Origin: Hypomesus transpacificus
Lineage: Eukaryota > Chordata > Actinopteri > Osmeriformes > Osmeridae
NCBI RefSeq assembly: GCF_021917145.1
Contig: NC_061062.1
Location: 5,485,847-5,549,846, forward strand
Reading direction: 5' to 3'
DNA length: 64,000 nt
The notes under the pieces were generated by a model that ran no database searches, was not told where the DNA came from, and was given only the letters and a program-made list of their open reading frames with translations. This document shows positions 44,312-62,681 of the stretch, piece by piece. A program made the position numbers and the translations under genes. Numbering within the stretch: position 1 is the stretch's first letter; each line of letters starts with the position of its first letter.

Positions 44312-47275
44312 CTCTTATCTCTCTTTTACACACGCACACATAACTTACACAAAGATACATAGCCTATACATTCTGTTCCCCATCAATCTGAACTCTCATA
44401 TTATTAGAGGCTTGCTGGTAGGAGGGTGCATGTGAGGCATTCAATCACATGCAAATTAGTTGCGGATGTGAGCTGGTCAGCAGAGCTGTGTGCCTCAGAT
44501 ACTGGAAATGCCAAGCAGTGTGGAACTTCCAGCGGGACCGACCATTATATTTATAGAGACAGGCGACTTGACCTTCACTGCACATTGAGTATCAGCCATT
44601 TTAGTGCCGCTCATCTAGATACGGAATACAGCATTACGGGCCTTCCCTGCTATGCAGTCGTATGTTCAGCTTCAAGTTCATCTCAGTCCCGGTTGATCAA
44701 GACCTGTAGGCTCATTCTGTATGAAGCATATTAAATTACGTTTCATTTATTTGATTAATTTGGGCTGACTTCAAAAAAAGAAAAATAACTTTTTGAATGT
44801 TACAACTGTAAATGAATGAACTGTCATTTGTGACATTGCAGAACTGCTATTTGGCTTTGAAAGTAATTTAATGAAACATGTTTGGAATTGTTTTTCCTGA
44901 TTCTACATAGCTGTTATGTAAGTTAGGCCTAAGTAAGCAAACCTTTGTTTGTCAGCTTGACAGTTTTATGTTACCAATAAGCCTGTAGTTGATAGCCCCC
45001 ACCCCCACCCCCCCCACACACACACACTATAGTAAGCCCAGCTGGGGCAAACCTCTAACCAAGGTCTCCTATTCATAGACACGCAAAGTTGTTCTCACCT
45101 CCGTTCCTACTGAAACTGAAGAAGACGGTCAAGGCAGATCTGCTATTTATAGTTGTGTTTATTGTATTGTATTGAAAGGGCAAAGTTTTACCTAAATGAC
45201 AGGGGAACCTAAACAGAAGTGTCAAAAATGTCCAGTAAAATAATGTACTGGATATAATTTGATTGACATAAAGTGATTACTTTGGTTTGTAGCCAAATCT
45301 ATTTCCTTTGGAAATTAGACGATATTGTAGGGAAGTCTAAATTATATAAAGGTAGGCTATTTCTGTAGGTAAAGGTATTTCTCTACTGACTGTTGGGTTT
45401 GCGTGAAATATTTTAATCATAGGCTACATTTCTATTTCCTTGACCTACGGTCGGTCAGATATGCTTTTCAGTGTATATAATGTGGTTTCCCTTTGCGCAT
45501 CAAGGTAGTCCCCCTTTGATTCTATCAGCTGCCAGGTTGTCCCCAATTCAGTCAGCCAATAGCATGGACTCTGTGTATCGTTTTACTGATCTCCGATTAA
45601 CATCTGGGAAGTGACAGAAAAGTAAGTATAATTCGTGACGTTTAGACGTGAGACAGTAAGCGTTTTGTTTTTACAGACCATACACGTACCTCTTCGTGTA
45701 TTCTAGTTTATTAACAAATGCAAGTCAGAGAATTATTTATTATAGCCTTCGTTTTTACAAGCCTTTTAAGCTATTGGGATATTTTTATCATCGTTTTGTG
45801 TAAAGTAGCCTATTGCCCGTCATTGAGAGATTAAGCAATTGCTGCTCCACCACAGACCACTGAGAAAGTGTCCTTAAACGTGGTGTGTTGTGTAAGCCCT
45901 CTAAGGGCCCCTTTGCTATTTTTGTGCCTTGGTCCGCGTCACGGTTGGGTATTTTCTCCGGTGACTGGCTCACATCAATAGATCTTCTAATGCCTACTCA
46001 GTCAGCCAGCCGCGTTTGATTGATGAGGTTTTATACCTTCCTGATTTTTTTCTTCTTCCTGATTTCAGTTTCATTCATTAGCCAAAATATGCGGATAATG
46101 GACAACTGGAATATACAATACGAAGAATGTCACATGTGACCGGCAATATGGGACAAGGGAAAATACGACTGTCGGGTTTGTATGAGGGGGTTATGTTTGA
46201 TACCTCGGCGGTTGTTTCTGTGTATGGGGAGGTTTTTCGGCTAACCACAGACCTTGAGGTTGTCTGCATTTAAACCAGGCAGTAATAGCCCATGCAGATG
46301 GTTGTTCTGAATGCTGTGTACTGGGCACTACAGTATCATATGATGGGGATTACACCCCAGTGTCCCAAACAGTGTAATCTGCTTATTATATTCATGTATT
46401 TCATGTCAACATAACCACCCCTTCTAATAAATGCTATAGGCTCAGACGTGGGACTGCAGTATGGATGTTGTCCAGTTATACAGTAATTGCCTCATTGTTC
46501 TCTTGCAGTATGCTGTAAGCTATGTGGTGCTTGTTGTTGTTATTCTGCCATTCCCCATCGACTTGGAAAGTGCATGCACCATCAGAACCCTCCACCCACA
46601 ACCATTCACAACACCATCCTACCACCCACCTCCTCCACAGTAACACTCCAGTGTCAGTATTGTACAATGGGTTGATACAGCTCTACTACCTCCACAAGGC
46701 AGAGACAGATTTCTGAATGGGGGGCTTTGATGATGTATGAGCACACAAAGTCTGCCTGTTGAGTTAAATGTGTTGTTCAGTGTTTGTTTGTATGCTCTGC
46801 AAGTGTAGGCTTCACTCCCTCTCTCAGGAGTTCAAAGGTATTTGTTGTTTGTGGTGGTTTGCTAGAGCTTGTCTTGTCTCTGTCTGCCTCATTCCCTCCT
46901 CTCAATGCTGAGAAAGGATGGAAACAGCAATGAGGTCGTGACCTTGAAGAGAGCAGGCTCCAGGGGTTTGCAGTGTTGTCACCTCTGACATCCCACCTTG
47001 CTTACCTCTGTAAACCTCATCTCTGGGCATCGCACTGGCCCAAGCGAGCCACCTTCATACGCCGTCCCTCTCTCCCTGTCTCTCCATGAAAGGCCCCCAG
47101 AAACAGAATGGATGACTGTGGCACAGTCTTCTAGAACCGGCGGTGTGAGGCCATTTATCAGTCACAAATATTCAGTGTTGGTTCTCAGGCTTGCAGCTGC
47201 TTTTATCTAGACATCTTGAGAGTCACCTTGGATTTCTGTCCTCAGGTTCATGCCTGGGGAGCTGCTGTAACAAAG

Positions 47276-47289
47276 ACGGAGAGAGAGAA

Positions 47290-47332
<43 letters not shown>

Positions 47333-47382
47333 AAGAGAGAGAAAGAGAGATGAAAGAGAGATAGAGAGGAGAGAGAGACATA
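47276..47382 (+). repeat. (GA)n-rich microsatellite
   Basis: An imperfect GA run with scattered AAA and T interruptions, upstream of hivep2. Confidence 0.85.
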
Positions 47383-47796
47383 GGATGTCCTAATTAAGGG
47401 GAACTCAGAGGGTTTGAACCAGATAATCTTGCATAACCTCGTTATAGTGCACACAGCCTATGATACTGAGAAGATAGAAGTAATGTTCCCTCAGAGACCC
47501 AGGCCCCTGCTGTGGAGCTGGTGTGTAAAGGCCCTTTAGCTCAACAATGCCTCAGACTGGCCCTGTAATGACAGGCACAGACTCCAGTTGTAACTGAAGA
47601 TCATGGAAGGATGCTACTTTTACAAGACTGATTTGGGGGCTAAACAAGAACAGATCCTGGGTCTGTTAGTCGCAGGGTTAGGGCAAGGATTGTGTTTTAG
47701 TGTGTGGAAAAAATAAGCCTCACATAGGCTCAAAGCTAACTTAACCAAACGCCATGTTACTTTGTATGTAAGCAATCACAAGCACTACACGCGCAT

Positions 47797-47797
<1 letters not shown>

Positions 47798-47867
<70 letters not shown>
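47798..47867 (+). repeat. (CA)n microsatellite
   Basis: About 35 uninterrupted CA units, intergenic, upstream of the hivep2 coding exon. Confidence 0.95.
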
Positions 47868-47871
<4 letters not shown>

Positions 47872-48545
47872 TCTGCAGTAAATGTAGGGCATCAGCCAGG
47901 GGTAAGATGAGGTTGTGGAGGTATTTTAGAGGCTGGTAAAAAGACTGATTTTTCCATTCCATTCCTGCTGTGCACATTGCTCGTTATACATTTTATACAC
48001 CACTTTTTGTTTATTTGAAGGATTTTAAGAGGGCAATCATTTTGATTAGGAGACTATTAACATGTTTGATTTGGTTTCTGTCATCTTAGATTCTATTTTA
48101 TACTTGATCTGAGTGCGAAAGAGTAATGTTCAGTTTGCTTTGTTTATCATGAAAGAACTTGGAACATTCTATGATTATAATTATATTCTATTAAGTTATA
48201 TTTTCCTTAGTTTTGTTTGTCTTCACCTGAGCAATCATTCTTAGCATGACTAGCTAGTTTATGTTTTTATCAACTTATTAATGTTTCATTTTACAAATTA
48301 TAATTTCTCTGTTTCTTTGGTTTCTTTCAGATGTCCCTGTCCTGCAGCTGATTCACATTTCTGCTAATATTATTAAGATTACATAACAGACATTATCTGG
48401 AAATCGATCCTCAAAGAAGGTGACATTGGATTAACAGGAGTCACTTGAAACTACAGCTGAAGAGAAATGCTCTGTGTTGCCCCGGGGGAGGAATGTTGAA
48501 CAGAGAAAAAGGACATCAGAGCCAGCAACTGTTCAGGCTATAAGA

Positions 48546-48600
48546 GGAAGCCCCTGGGCGGATTGAGAGGGGGAGGGACTCGAACCTACAACCTCCGGTG
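48546..48600 (-). mobile_element. Possible SINE remnant in the hivep2 leader
   Basis: On the minus strand GGTTGTAGGTTCGAGTCCCT contains a near-consensus pol III B box (48576-48586). It lies in the 5' UTR part of the hivep2 coding exon, 48 nt before the first in-frame ATG. No A box was found, so this may be chance. Confidence 0.3.
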
Positions 48601-48633
48601 GCTCCAAGTGGAAACACATGTGCATCATCAGAA

Positions 48634-51600
48634 ATGCCTCTCTCAGGGAAAAGGCAGCAGCCGTTAGAGGATCAGCACGCCCCCCAACCCCTCGCCGCAG
48701 GCCATCGTTACCATGAGCTACCCTTGCACACTCCTCAGGAAGACCAGTCACTTACCTTCGCCAGACAGAAGACCGTCAGCCAGTTGGCGTCAGTGCCATC
48801 CCTGGGAGGCTGTGGGCCCTCCCCCTTGAGGAAGTCCCCAAGTTTATCCCTGGTCCCCCAGCCACAGGGCCCCCAGTCAGGCACAGAGCTGCTATCGGAG
48901 GAAGTGTGTAAGATAGAGCCGAAACCGCAAAAGCCTGGAAAGTATGTTTGTGATTATTGTGGAAGGGCTTGTGCCAAACCCAGTGTGCTCAAGAAGCATA
49001 TCCGCTCGCACACCGGCGAACGGCCCTATCCCTGCATCCCATGTGGGTTCTCCTTTAAAACTAAGAGTAATTTATATAAACACCGAAAATCTCATGCTCA
49101 CTCTGTCAAAGCTGGAACAGTGCCATTTTCAGAACTGGGATCTTACAGTGCCAACATGGATCAGGGGTCCCTGGAAGGGGAAGGGGAGCTGTACTCCGAC
49201 GCCGAGCAGAGCTCAGACACAGACGAGGACACACTCACCGACTCTCTGTTAGTGGACTCGGAGGAACCAGAGAGTGTTGCCGTGAAAACATCTCATCTCA
49301 TGGCACAGGAACAGGGATCCACAATGACGCCGATTGAGGATGGCTCATCCCAGCTCAAAGAAATCAATGCATCTCTTGCTCTAGCTCAGGTCAGCCCTGC
49401 AATCCAATCGAGCACCATCAAGCAAAGGCTTGCGCTGCGGCTCTCGGAGAAGAGAAGCAGCGACACTGACCAGTCCCTCTCCCTCCCCAGCCAGTCTAGC
49501 AAAGGCAGCACAGACTCTGGTTACTTCTCTCGCTCTGAGAGTGCAGAGCACCAGAGTGCTCCCCCAAACACCAACGCCAAGTCCTATCAAGAAATCATGT
49601 TTGGGAAGTGTTACAGACCAAGTCCCAAACAAATGGCTGTTGTGACTTGCAGGGCCAACTTTAGCGATTCCACGCCTGGAGAGGGGAAGGGTTCAGAGAG
49701 GGGGGTATCCCGTGTTTTCACGCAGGAAAAAGAACTGGTTGAGTCCATCAAAATAAACACAAGGTCGTTCACGAGAGAGGAGATTAAAGATTCACAGCTG
49801 GACCCTGCCTCTGATGCCGGGCCTCTGTTCCGGAGCAACTCCATGCCCACGTCATCGGCAGCCTGCCTCAGTATGCCACAAGGCCTGCGAGGCAGCCACT
49901 CCTTCGATGAGCGCACGAGCCCCGGGGGGATGAGGAGGCTCCGAAGACAGGCTGCCTTCGAACTCTCCGTTCATGAAAGCCACACCGAGACCGAAAACTT
50001 TGCAAACGTGGCTGAGAGCCCCCAGCTCGCACCGTCGGGGATGGGTGGGGAAGGTCTCTCTGAGACGGTATCCTGCACAGCACTTCAGAAGCAAGGGCTG
50101 GAACTAGCGACGAGGAAACGTCGGAAGGAGAAAAGGGAGGAGGAGGATTCTGTGGGGCCATATGACAGGCGCTGTGACCTGTCTGAGGAGAGGCAGGACT
50201 TAGCCAGGCTTTACGAATCACAACAGCTCAGCCGTGGGGCCGGGCACAGCGTGCACACTCAGCTGGACAGACACGACATGGAGGTCTTAGTCAGCCCTGA
50301 AGCCATAGGAAGAAAGTCTTTAGGTAATGTAATTTCTGTCATTCAGCACACAAACTCATTAAACAGGTCTCAGTCTGAACCATATCAAAGTCCGAGGCAG
50401 GACAGCATTTGTTCATTGCAAACCGCAAAGCATGTTGAAGTGCAGGAGAGACCGAGTAGAGCTGAGATTATGAGGCATCAGTTGAGTGAGTGTAGACTAG
50501 ACCAGTCATATCAAATGGGCCCCAAGCTAGTTCGCCAGTCCAACATCCAGGTCCCAGAGATCAGGGTCACTGTCGAGCCTGACACCCCAGAGAAAGTCCC
50601 GGAAGTTCAGGTGAAAGAGCCTGAAAAGCACGTGGAGGAGTTCCAGTGGCCTCAGAGGAGCGAGACATTATCTCAGTTCCCCCCTGAAAAACTCCCCCCG
50701 AAGAAGAAGAGACTGCGCCTTGCTGACATCGAGCACTCCTCCGGAGAATCTAGTTTTGAGTCGGCATGCACTAGTCTCTCCCGGAGTCCCAGCCAGGACA
50801 GCAACTTATCCTACAGCTCCAGCTTTTCCTTTGACAGAGAGGACAGCTTCAAGTCAGTCTCCCCGGGACGACCTGATGATGGTGGAAAACCGCTGGAGTT
50901 CCTTGCTGTGCCAGGAAGTGGCAACTCCCTCTTGGTCCTGAACCAGCGTCAGCAACATGAGATGAGACGCTCCTCGTCTGAACAGGCCCCGTGCAACCTG
51001 CGCAGGGAGTTCCCCGAGGCGCGCAGCATGTCGTTTGACTACGGCAGTCTGTCTCCAACGTCACGGCTTAGGCATGGGGGCGTCGCTGGGGCTGAACAAG
51101 ACCGGAGTCATTTGGTGCGGCAGGAGTCCTTGAACATGGACCCTGAATTCACCCACTTGCGTCTGTTTCCCCAGTGTTACGGCAGCAGTGCTCTGGCGTT
51201 GTCAGCGTCCACCGTGCTTTCACAGCCCCTGCCAGGATCTGCCACCGGTAACATCTGCCCTCAGCAGCCCGCCCCCAGCCTGACAGTCCCTGTCAGGATC
51301 CAGACACACGTGCCGTGCTTTGGTAGCATCACGTACACCACCGTGTCACAGATTTTGGACAGTCACCACAAGAACCAAGGTGTCGGTTCCACCACAGTCT
51401 CTTGTCAGCCCGTTTTAGGTTACACCAGAGGACTTCCCTCTGAGCCACTAACAGTCCAGATTCTCGATCTGTCCCTGGCCAAGCTGAAGACGGGCATTCC
51501 TCTATCCCTGACCTCCAGGACTATCTCAACCACCAACGCTTCCAGTGGCGGAGCCAGCAAGCGCGTGCTGTCTCCTGCCAGCAGCCTGGACCTGTTCATG

Positions 51601-54600
51601 GAGGTGAAACAGCAGAAGCGGGTGAAGGAGGAGAAAATGTTTGGCCAGATCGTGGAGGAGCTGGGTGCTGTGGAGTTGGGGAACCGCTGCATTACTGAGC
51701 AAAGGCACGTGTCGGAGGTAGGGAGTGTGGGCTCTCTGGGCTCTCAGGAAGAACCCCTGGGAGCACACTTCACCTCAAAGCAGCACATGCTGACAGAGAG
51801 CTGTGATGTAACAGACTCAGCCATGGCTTGCTCTCCAGAGGAACCCAGCGCCCGGCCGTGTTCTCTGCAGTATGCAAGCGACCCCCCAGAGGGTGCCATG
51901 GACACCAAGGTGAAGATGGATACGTCAGAGCAGTTGGTGCACAGTCAAGACATCCTGTTTTCCGACTGCAAAGGCTCCAAAGTGCTACCTCAGTTTCCGA
52001 GTCTCGGCACAACAACAGGTGTGAGCTGGTGCTATCTGAACTTCACCAAGCCCTGCAGCTCCCACAACGCGCCTCTCTCCTCCGTGTACGCTGCCTGGTG
52101 TGTGAACTCGCACGACCCCAACCCCCCTGACCTCAGCACCTCGGACTTCCTGGCCCTGTTGCGCTCCAAGCAGACGACAGATACCTGCGCCTACACCATG
52201 GCAGCTATGCATCAGCCGAGGACAGGGAAAGTGGTGTCCTCGCTCCTCCTGTGGAGACAGAGACTGGAACAGGTGAGAGACATCTTATTCCCCCACCCTC
52301 GCCTCCCTTGCCCTCCTTACTCCCACGCCCCACTGCCAGTCTTGGCACTGTGTGTCTGCGTTTACAGCACTAAGTCACATCCTTACACACCGTGCATTAA
52401 AGCATTGTGTTACATTGTCAATATCCTGTGTGCTTAAACAGCATGTTAACAAGAATGTTTGATCATCTGTTTCAGCTCCAGAGGAAACCAGAGCTGAGAG
52501 AGGTGGACCCCCCCTGTGGGAGAAGACCCAAGGACACCAGCTGCAGGGGCAAGGCTGCAAAGGAGGACTGGAAGGAGCGGGAGGCCCCGCCAAAGCAAGC
52601 TGCACCCACTCGCATCAAGATCTTCGAAGGAGGGTTGGTCATGACAACATAAACATTGTACACATTTAGTCATTTAGCAGACGCTCTTATCCAGAGTGAC
52701 TTACAGTAAGTACATTCTCCCCGAGGCAAGTAGGGTGAAGTGCCTTGCCCAAGGACACAATGTCATTTGGCCGGGAATCGAACTAACAACCGTCTGAGTA
52801 AGAGCCTGACTCCCTAACCACTCAGCCATCTGACCCACAGCGCAGGATAAAACGTTAACACGTGTTTGAGGATTTTAGCATTGGCTGATGAAAGATTTTA
52901 TCTAACGATGATATATTTTTCCCTATCAATCCCTGTCATTTGCAAAATGGTCCTTTATTTCTAGGTTTTATATCTATCTCTTCTGACTGAAGATACACAG
53001 CTGACAATATAGGCATAAACTGCTATAGAATTTGGAGTTCGTATAATGTTTGAATTCTTACTTCTAAAACAGTTTTTAATATTCAACATAAAGAACTCCC
53101 AGTTTTACAACTAAGAGGTGTCTCACACATTCTGTGAACCCAGCATTACGTCGCTCCAAATGAAGGTCCGTCTCTTTCTGCCAGGTACAAGTCCAACGAG
53201 GACTACGTGTACGTGAGGGGCAGAGGCAGGGGGAAGTATATCTGCGAGGAGTGTGGCATCCGCTGTAAGAAACCAAGCATGCTGAAGAAACACATCCGCA
53301 CACACACGGACTTGAGACCGTATGTCTGCAGGGTCTGCAACTTCGCCTTCAAAACTAAAGGTGCTCAAAGATTTCCCTAAGTCTTTTTCGCTTATTTCAC
53401 GAATGTGAAAGGAATGCCATTTGTAATCGTCACATGTGTGGCATACAGGAAACCTGACCAAACATATGAAATCAAAGGCTCACATGAAGAAGTGTCTGGA
53501 GCTGGGGGTCTCCGTCTCCTTGGACGATGCAGAGATACAGGAGTTTGGTAAGAACAATGGATGGATGCCTTCTTGGGCTGTTTATTGTGTACTAAAATAT
53601 GTATCTTGAAAATTGCACGACAGCAGTTAGAAAGCAACTGGGTCCCCATAACATTGATGTTTATAGATGTGTTTGTTGACCAAACAGATGACCTCCAGTC
53701 CAAGGCAGGCGGACTGAGTGCAGCCAAGCACCAGTTTTCCGACGCGGACGACTCCGACGGCATGGACGAAGAGATTGACGAAATTGATGAAGACGAGGAG
53801 GAGGATGACGAATACGAGGGGGACTCTACTCCTAAAATGGGCTCCAGGAGTACGAGCCCCCAGCCTTGTGGCGTTGTCTCTCTGTCAGTCACCGCCACCG
53901 CTGTCATCCACGGCTGCTCGTTCATCCCCCTGCCAGACGCAGAGCTCCACCCCCAACCCCCCTGCAGGAGGACGGCCACCGACCGCAGGAGCGTCCTGGC
54001 CGTGGTCGACAATGACCAGAGAGAGAGACCACAGGAGGAGGACTCGCTGAACACGCTGTCCTCAGACCAGACCTGCTTCCTTTTCGACACCTATCCTTCC
54101 TGTCTGCTGTCACCGGGCTGGGAGTCCCCCCTGCGTGAACCATCTCCCTCCCGCCTCCGCTACCCCTCCCCCAGAAGAGAGCTCTCCCCTCGAGGACGCT
54201 CCTCCTCCTCCCCCCGATGGGACTCCAGCCCCCTGCGGCCCAGCTCACCCAGCCTGGTCCCCATCCAGCACCTTTCCCCTGCCGCAATGGAAAGGCCCCT
54301 GTCCCCCGGAGCGGAGCAGGGGGGGAGGAAGGAGCCTTTGGCGAGGGGCCGTCAGAGGGTGGTCCTAAGGGCTGTGTCCCCACGGCGAGGCTCGCACCAA
54401 CACAGAGGAGGGGAGAAGATCAGGCACCAGGTCAAGACTGAGCTGGTACCACAACCAGAGACCACGGAGATGGAGCTGGTATGTGATAGGAACACCCTTA
54501 TTAATCTGTCTGTACAGATATTGTAAAATGTCTGGTCAAATATCTTTTAACGTTTTTTTTTTAACATTCAAACATAAATTGGCAGGTTGTATTTGAGGGA

Positions 54601-55117
54601 ATTAGAAGTGGTGTTTTTGTCAGAATCAATTAGTCATCATTAGCAAGGTGTGATACTGTAAGGGCGCTCATGGTCACATGTTTTCCTTTAGGATCAACGG
54701 AGCAGAATACCCCAAAATCTATCTGGTCCTGCCGGTTCCCCCCACCAGAACATCCTCAGCCATCTACCCCTTCACTCCCAGTTGCAGACCCGGAGCCTCC
54801 TCCCTGTGGTTCCCATCGGTGGGATCCAGCTGCTGCCTTGCTCCCTGCTCTCCTCCAGCTCAGCCCAGGGTCCTTCTCCAGCTCCCAGCCCCCAGAGCAG
54901 TGACAGCCCAGGAGGAAGCTCTCTGGACGGCTACGTCAGAGCTCAAGACAACGGGGAGGAAGACTCGACCCAGCCGTGCGACAGTCTCTCCCCCCACCAG
55001 GACTCCCTTGAGAACGCCCCGCACCTCACCATCAACAACATTAAGCAAGAAGAGAATGTCCAGACCTGCATGAAAGCAATCGCCTCCCTCAGCATCACCT
55101 CAGTGGATATTAAGTAG
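48634..55117 (+). CDS. hivep2: Large zinc-finger transcription factor HIVEP2 (Schnurri-2)
   Basis: A nuclear ZAS-family regulator binding kappaB-like sites and linked to BMP/SMAD signalling. Exons are 48634-52272, 52476-52633, 53185-53360, 53449-53547, 53688-54478 and 54692-55117 (TAG), giving 1762 residues (human about 2450). [23 protein letters not shown] and [42 protein letters not shown] and [66 protein letters not shown] and [12 protein letters not shown] favour HIVEP2 over HIVEP1 and HIVEP3, and FUCA2 next door agrees. An acidic block ([12 protein letters not shown]) follows ZAS-C and a Ser/Pro/Arg repeat region lies near the C-terminus. The frame is open from just after a TAA at 48541, and 48634 is its first ATG, so the true start is uncertain. 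The coding exon begins at an acceptor near 48330. The protein ends about 100 residues before the human C-terminus. Confidence 0.93.
52655..52840 (-). mobile_element. tRNA-derived SINE (family A)
   Basis: On the minus strand: head GATGGCTGAGTGGTTAGGGA, B-box-like GTTCGATTCCCGGCC, tail TAAGAGCGTCTGCTAAATGA ending AAATGTG. It begins about 22 nt after the donor of the 52476-52633 exon of hivep2. Confidence 0.8.
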
Positions 55118-58254
<3,137 letters not shown>

Positions 58255-58372
58255 AGTTGTGTCTCTGATGCTTATTTTGGGGTTGTCTTATCACAGCTGT
58301 TGTATCTGTGGTGGCTGAATCTCTGGGCCCCTCGCTCCACTTCTTTCCCCTCCTCGTTCCTGTCCCGTCCTG
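58255..58372 (+). other. Candidate non-coding 5' exon of txlnb
   Basis: The 118-nt segment is preceded by (TC)n-CAG and followed by the good donor TCCTG|GTAAGAGG. No coding potential is evident. It lies 1.1 kb before the txlnb start codon, whose exon begins at an acceptor (CTCTCAG) at 59462. Inferred only from splice motifs. Confidence 0.35.
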
Positions 58373-59462
58373 GTAAGAGGAACTTCACTCCTTCCTATGT
58401 CTGATTAGGACATTTTATACAAGTTAATGGTGTAGAATGTATATTACTCTTCAATAACTCTTCAGTAACTCTTCAATAACTGAAACTTCTACAAGGTTTC
58501 CCGACGTCCATACTGTTGACCAGAGTTTTGGGATTACTGTTCTTTAGATGAGCTTTGCATTGTAATTGTTGATGATAAATGTTTACTGATTTGGAGACAA
58601 TGACGATGACGATGGACTGTTTGTCCTTTGTTTGTTTGGAAACAAACTGAAAGTGTTCCATGTTTTACGTGTCCAGTGAAACATGGACTCCAACCTTGTG
58701 TTTGTTCTTGGAATCGACTACTTGGAAAGACAGCTACTTGGAAAATGTTTACATTTCTGTTGCAGTTGCTATGCAAGACATCCAATTTAACTAGACAATA
58801 TATATTTTTAACTTTCAGTGGATTTGGTGAATATATTTGAAAGTAATAATATGTATTTTTGTATACATGTAACTGTGTTTGTATATGTGTAACTGGTTGT
58901 CTCTGCTGGATTTATCTTTTAAAATTTAGTTTTCCATGTTTACTTAGTAAAGTACTTTGAAGTAAAGTTCAGTTTTGGGGGTAATTAAACAAATATTGCA
59001 CCACACATGAAGTCTACAATTAACATCAACAGGGGGGATTAGAAATAAATAAATAACGTGACCATATTAAGAAGTTCCTAAAATAGCTTGTGGGCCCAGA
59101 ACAGGTGCCATGTGCTCAACTTGTTAGAGCAGGGGGACAGGGGGAGTGGGAAAGCTGTGCGAGCAAGCTCGTTTTACAGAGATAAACAGGTTCAAGCCAC
59201 GGGATACAAGAACCCACCAGGAAACACACAATACTGAATGTTGACAGATTAGATTGCAAATCTTATTTAAATATTGTTAAAGTCCGAAGCCTGTTAGATA
59301 CAAATAACCACTACGGTAAGACATTAGATAACCGGCAGATACTTTGTCATTGACTTTCATATGTTTCAAATTATTCACAGATTTCACCTCAAATCTCTGA
59401 CAAAAAAACAACACAAAAACATTTACCTATTGTCACTAACAACCAATACGATTTTCCTCTCA
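58373..59462. other. Non-coding stretch upstream of txlnb
   Basis: No supported gene. It is A/T-rich, and would be an intron of txlnb if the exon at 58255 is real. Confidence 0.4.
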
Positions 59463-59484
59463 GTGAAAGCCCTGTCACAGTAAA

Positions 59485-62681
<3,197 letters not shown>

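Larger units (their letters stand above)
42786..48330. other. Intergenic fuca2-hivep2, rich in simple repeats
   Basis: It holds the fuca2 3' UTR (poly(A) signals at 42875 and 43215). No coding gene is supported. A possible 5' exon end of hivep2 (GACAGAAAA|GTAAGT) lies near 45620. Simple repeats are listed separately. Confidence 0.4.

Noticed and set aside
47741-47977. Frame with long Cys-Val repeats
   Set aside because: It is a (CA)n microsatellite translated; no splice or start support.
49381-52212. Several antisense frames of 70-120 codons over hivep2
   Set aside because: They lie opposite a long conserved coding exon and have no family similarity or splice signals.
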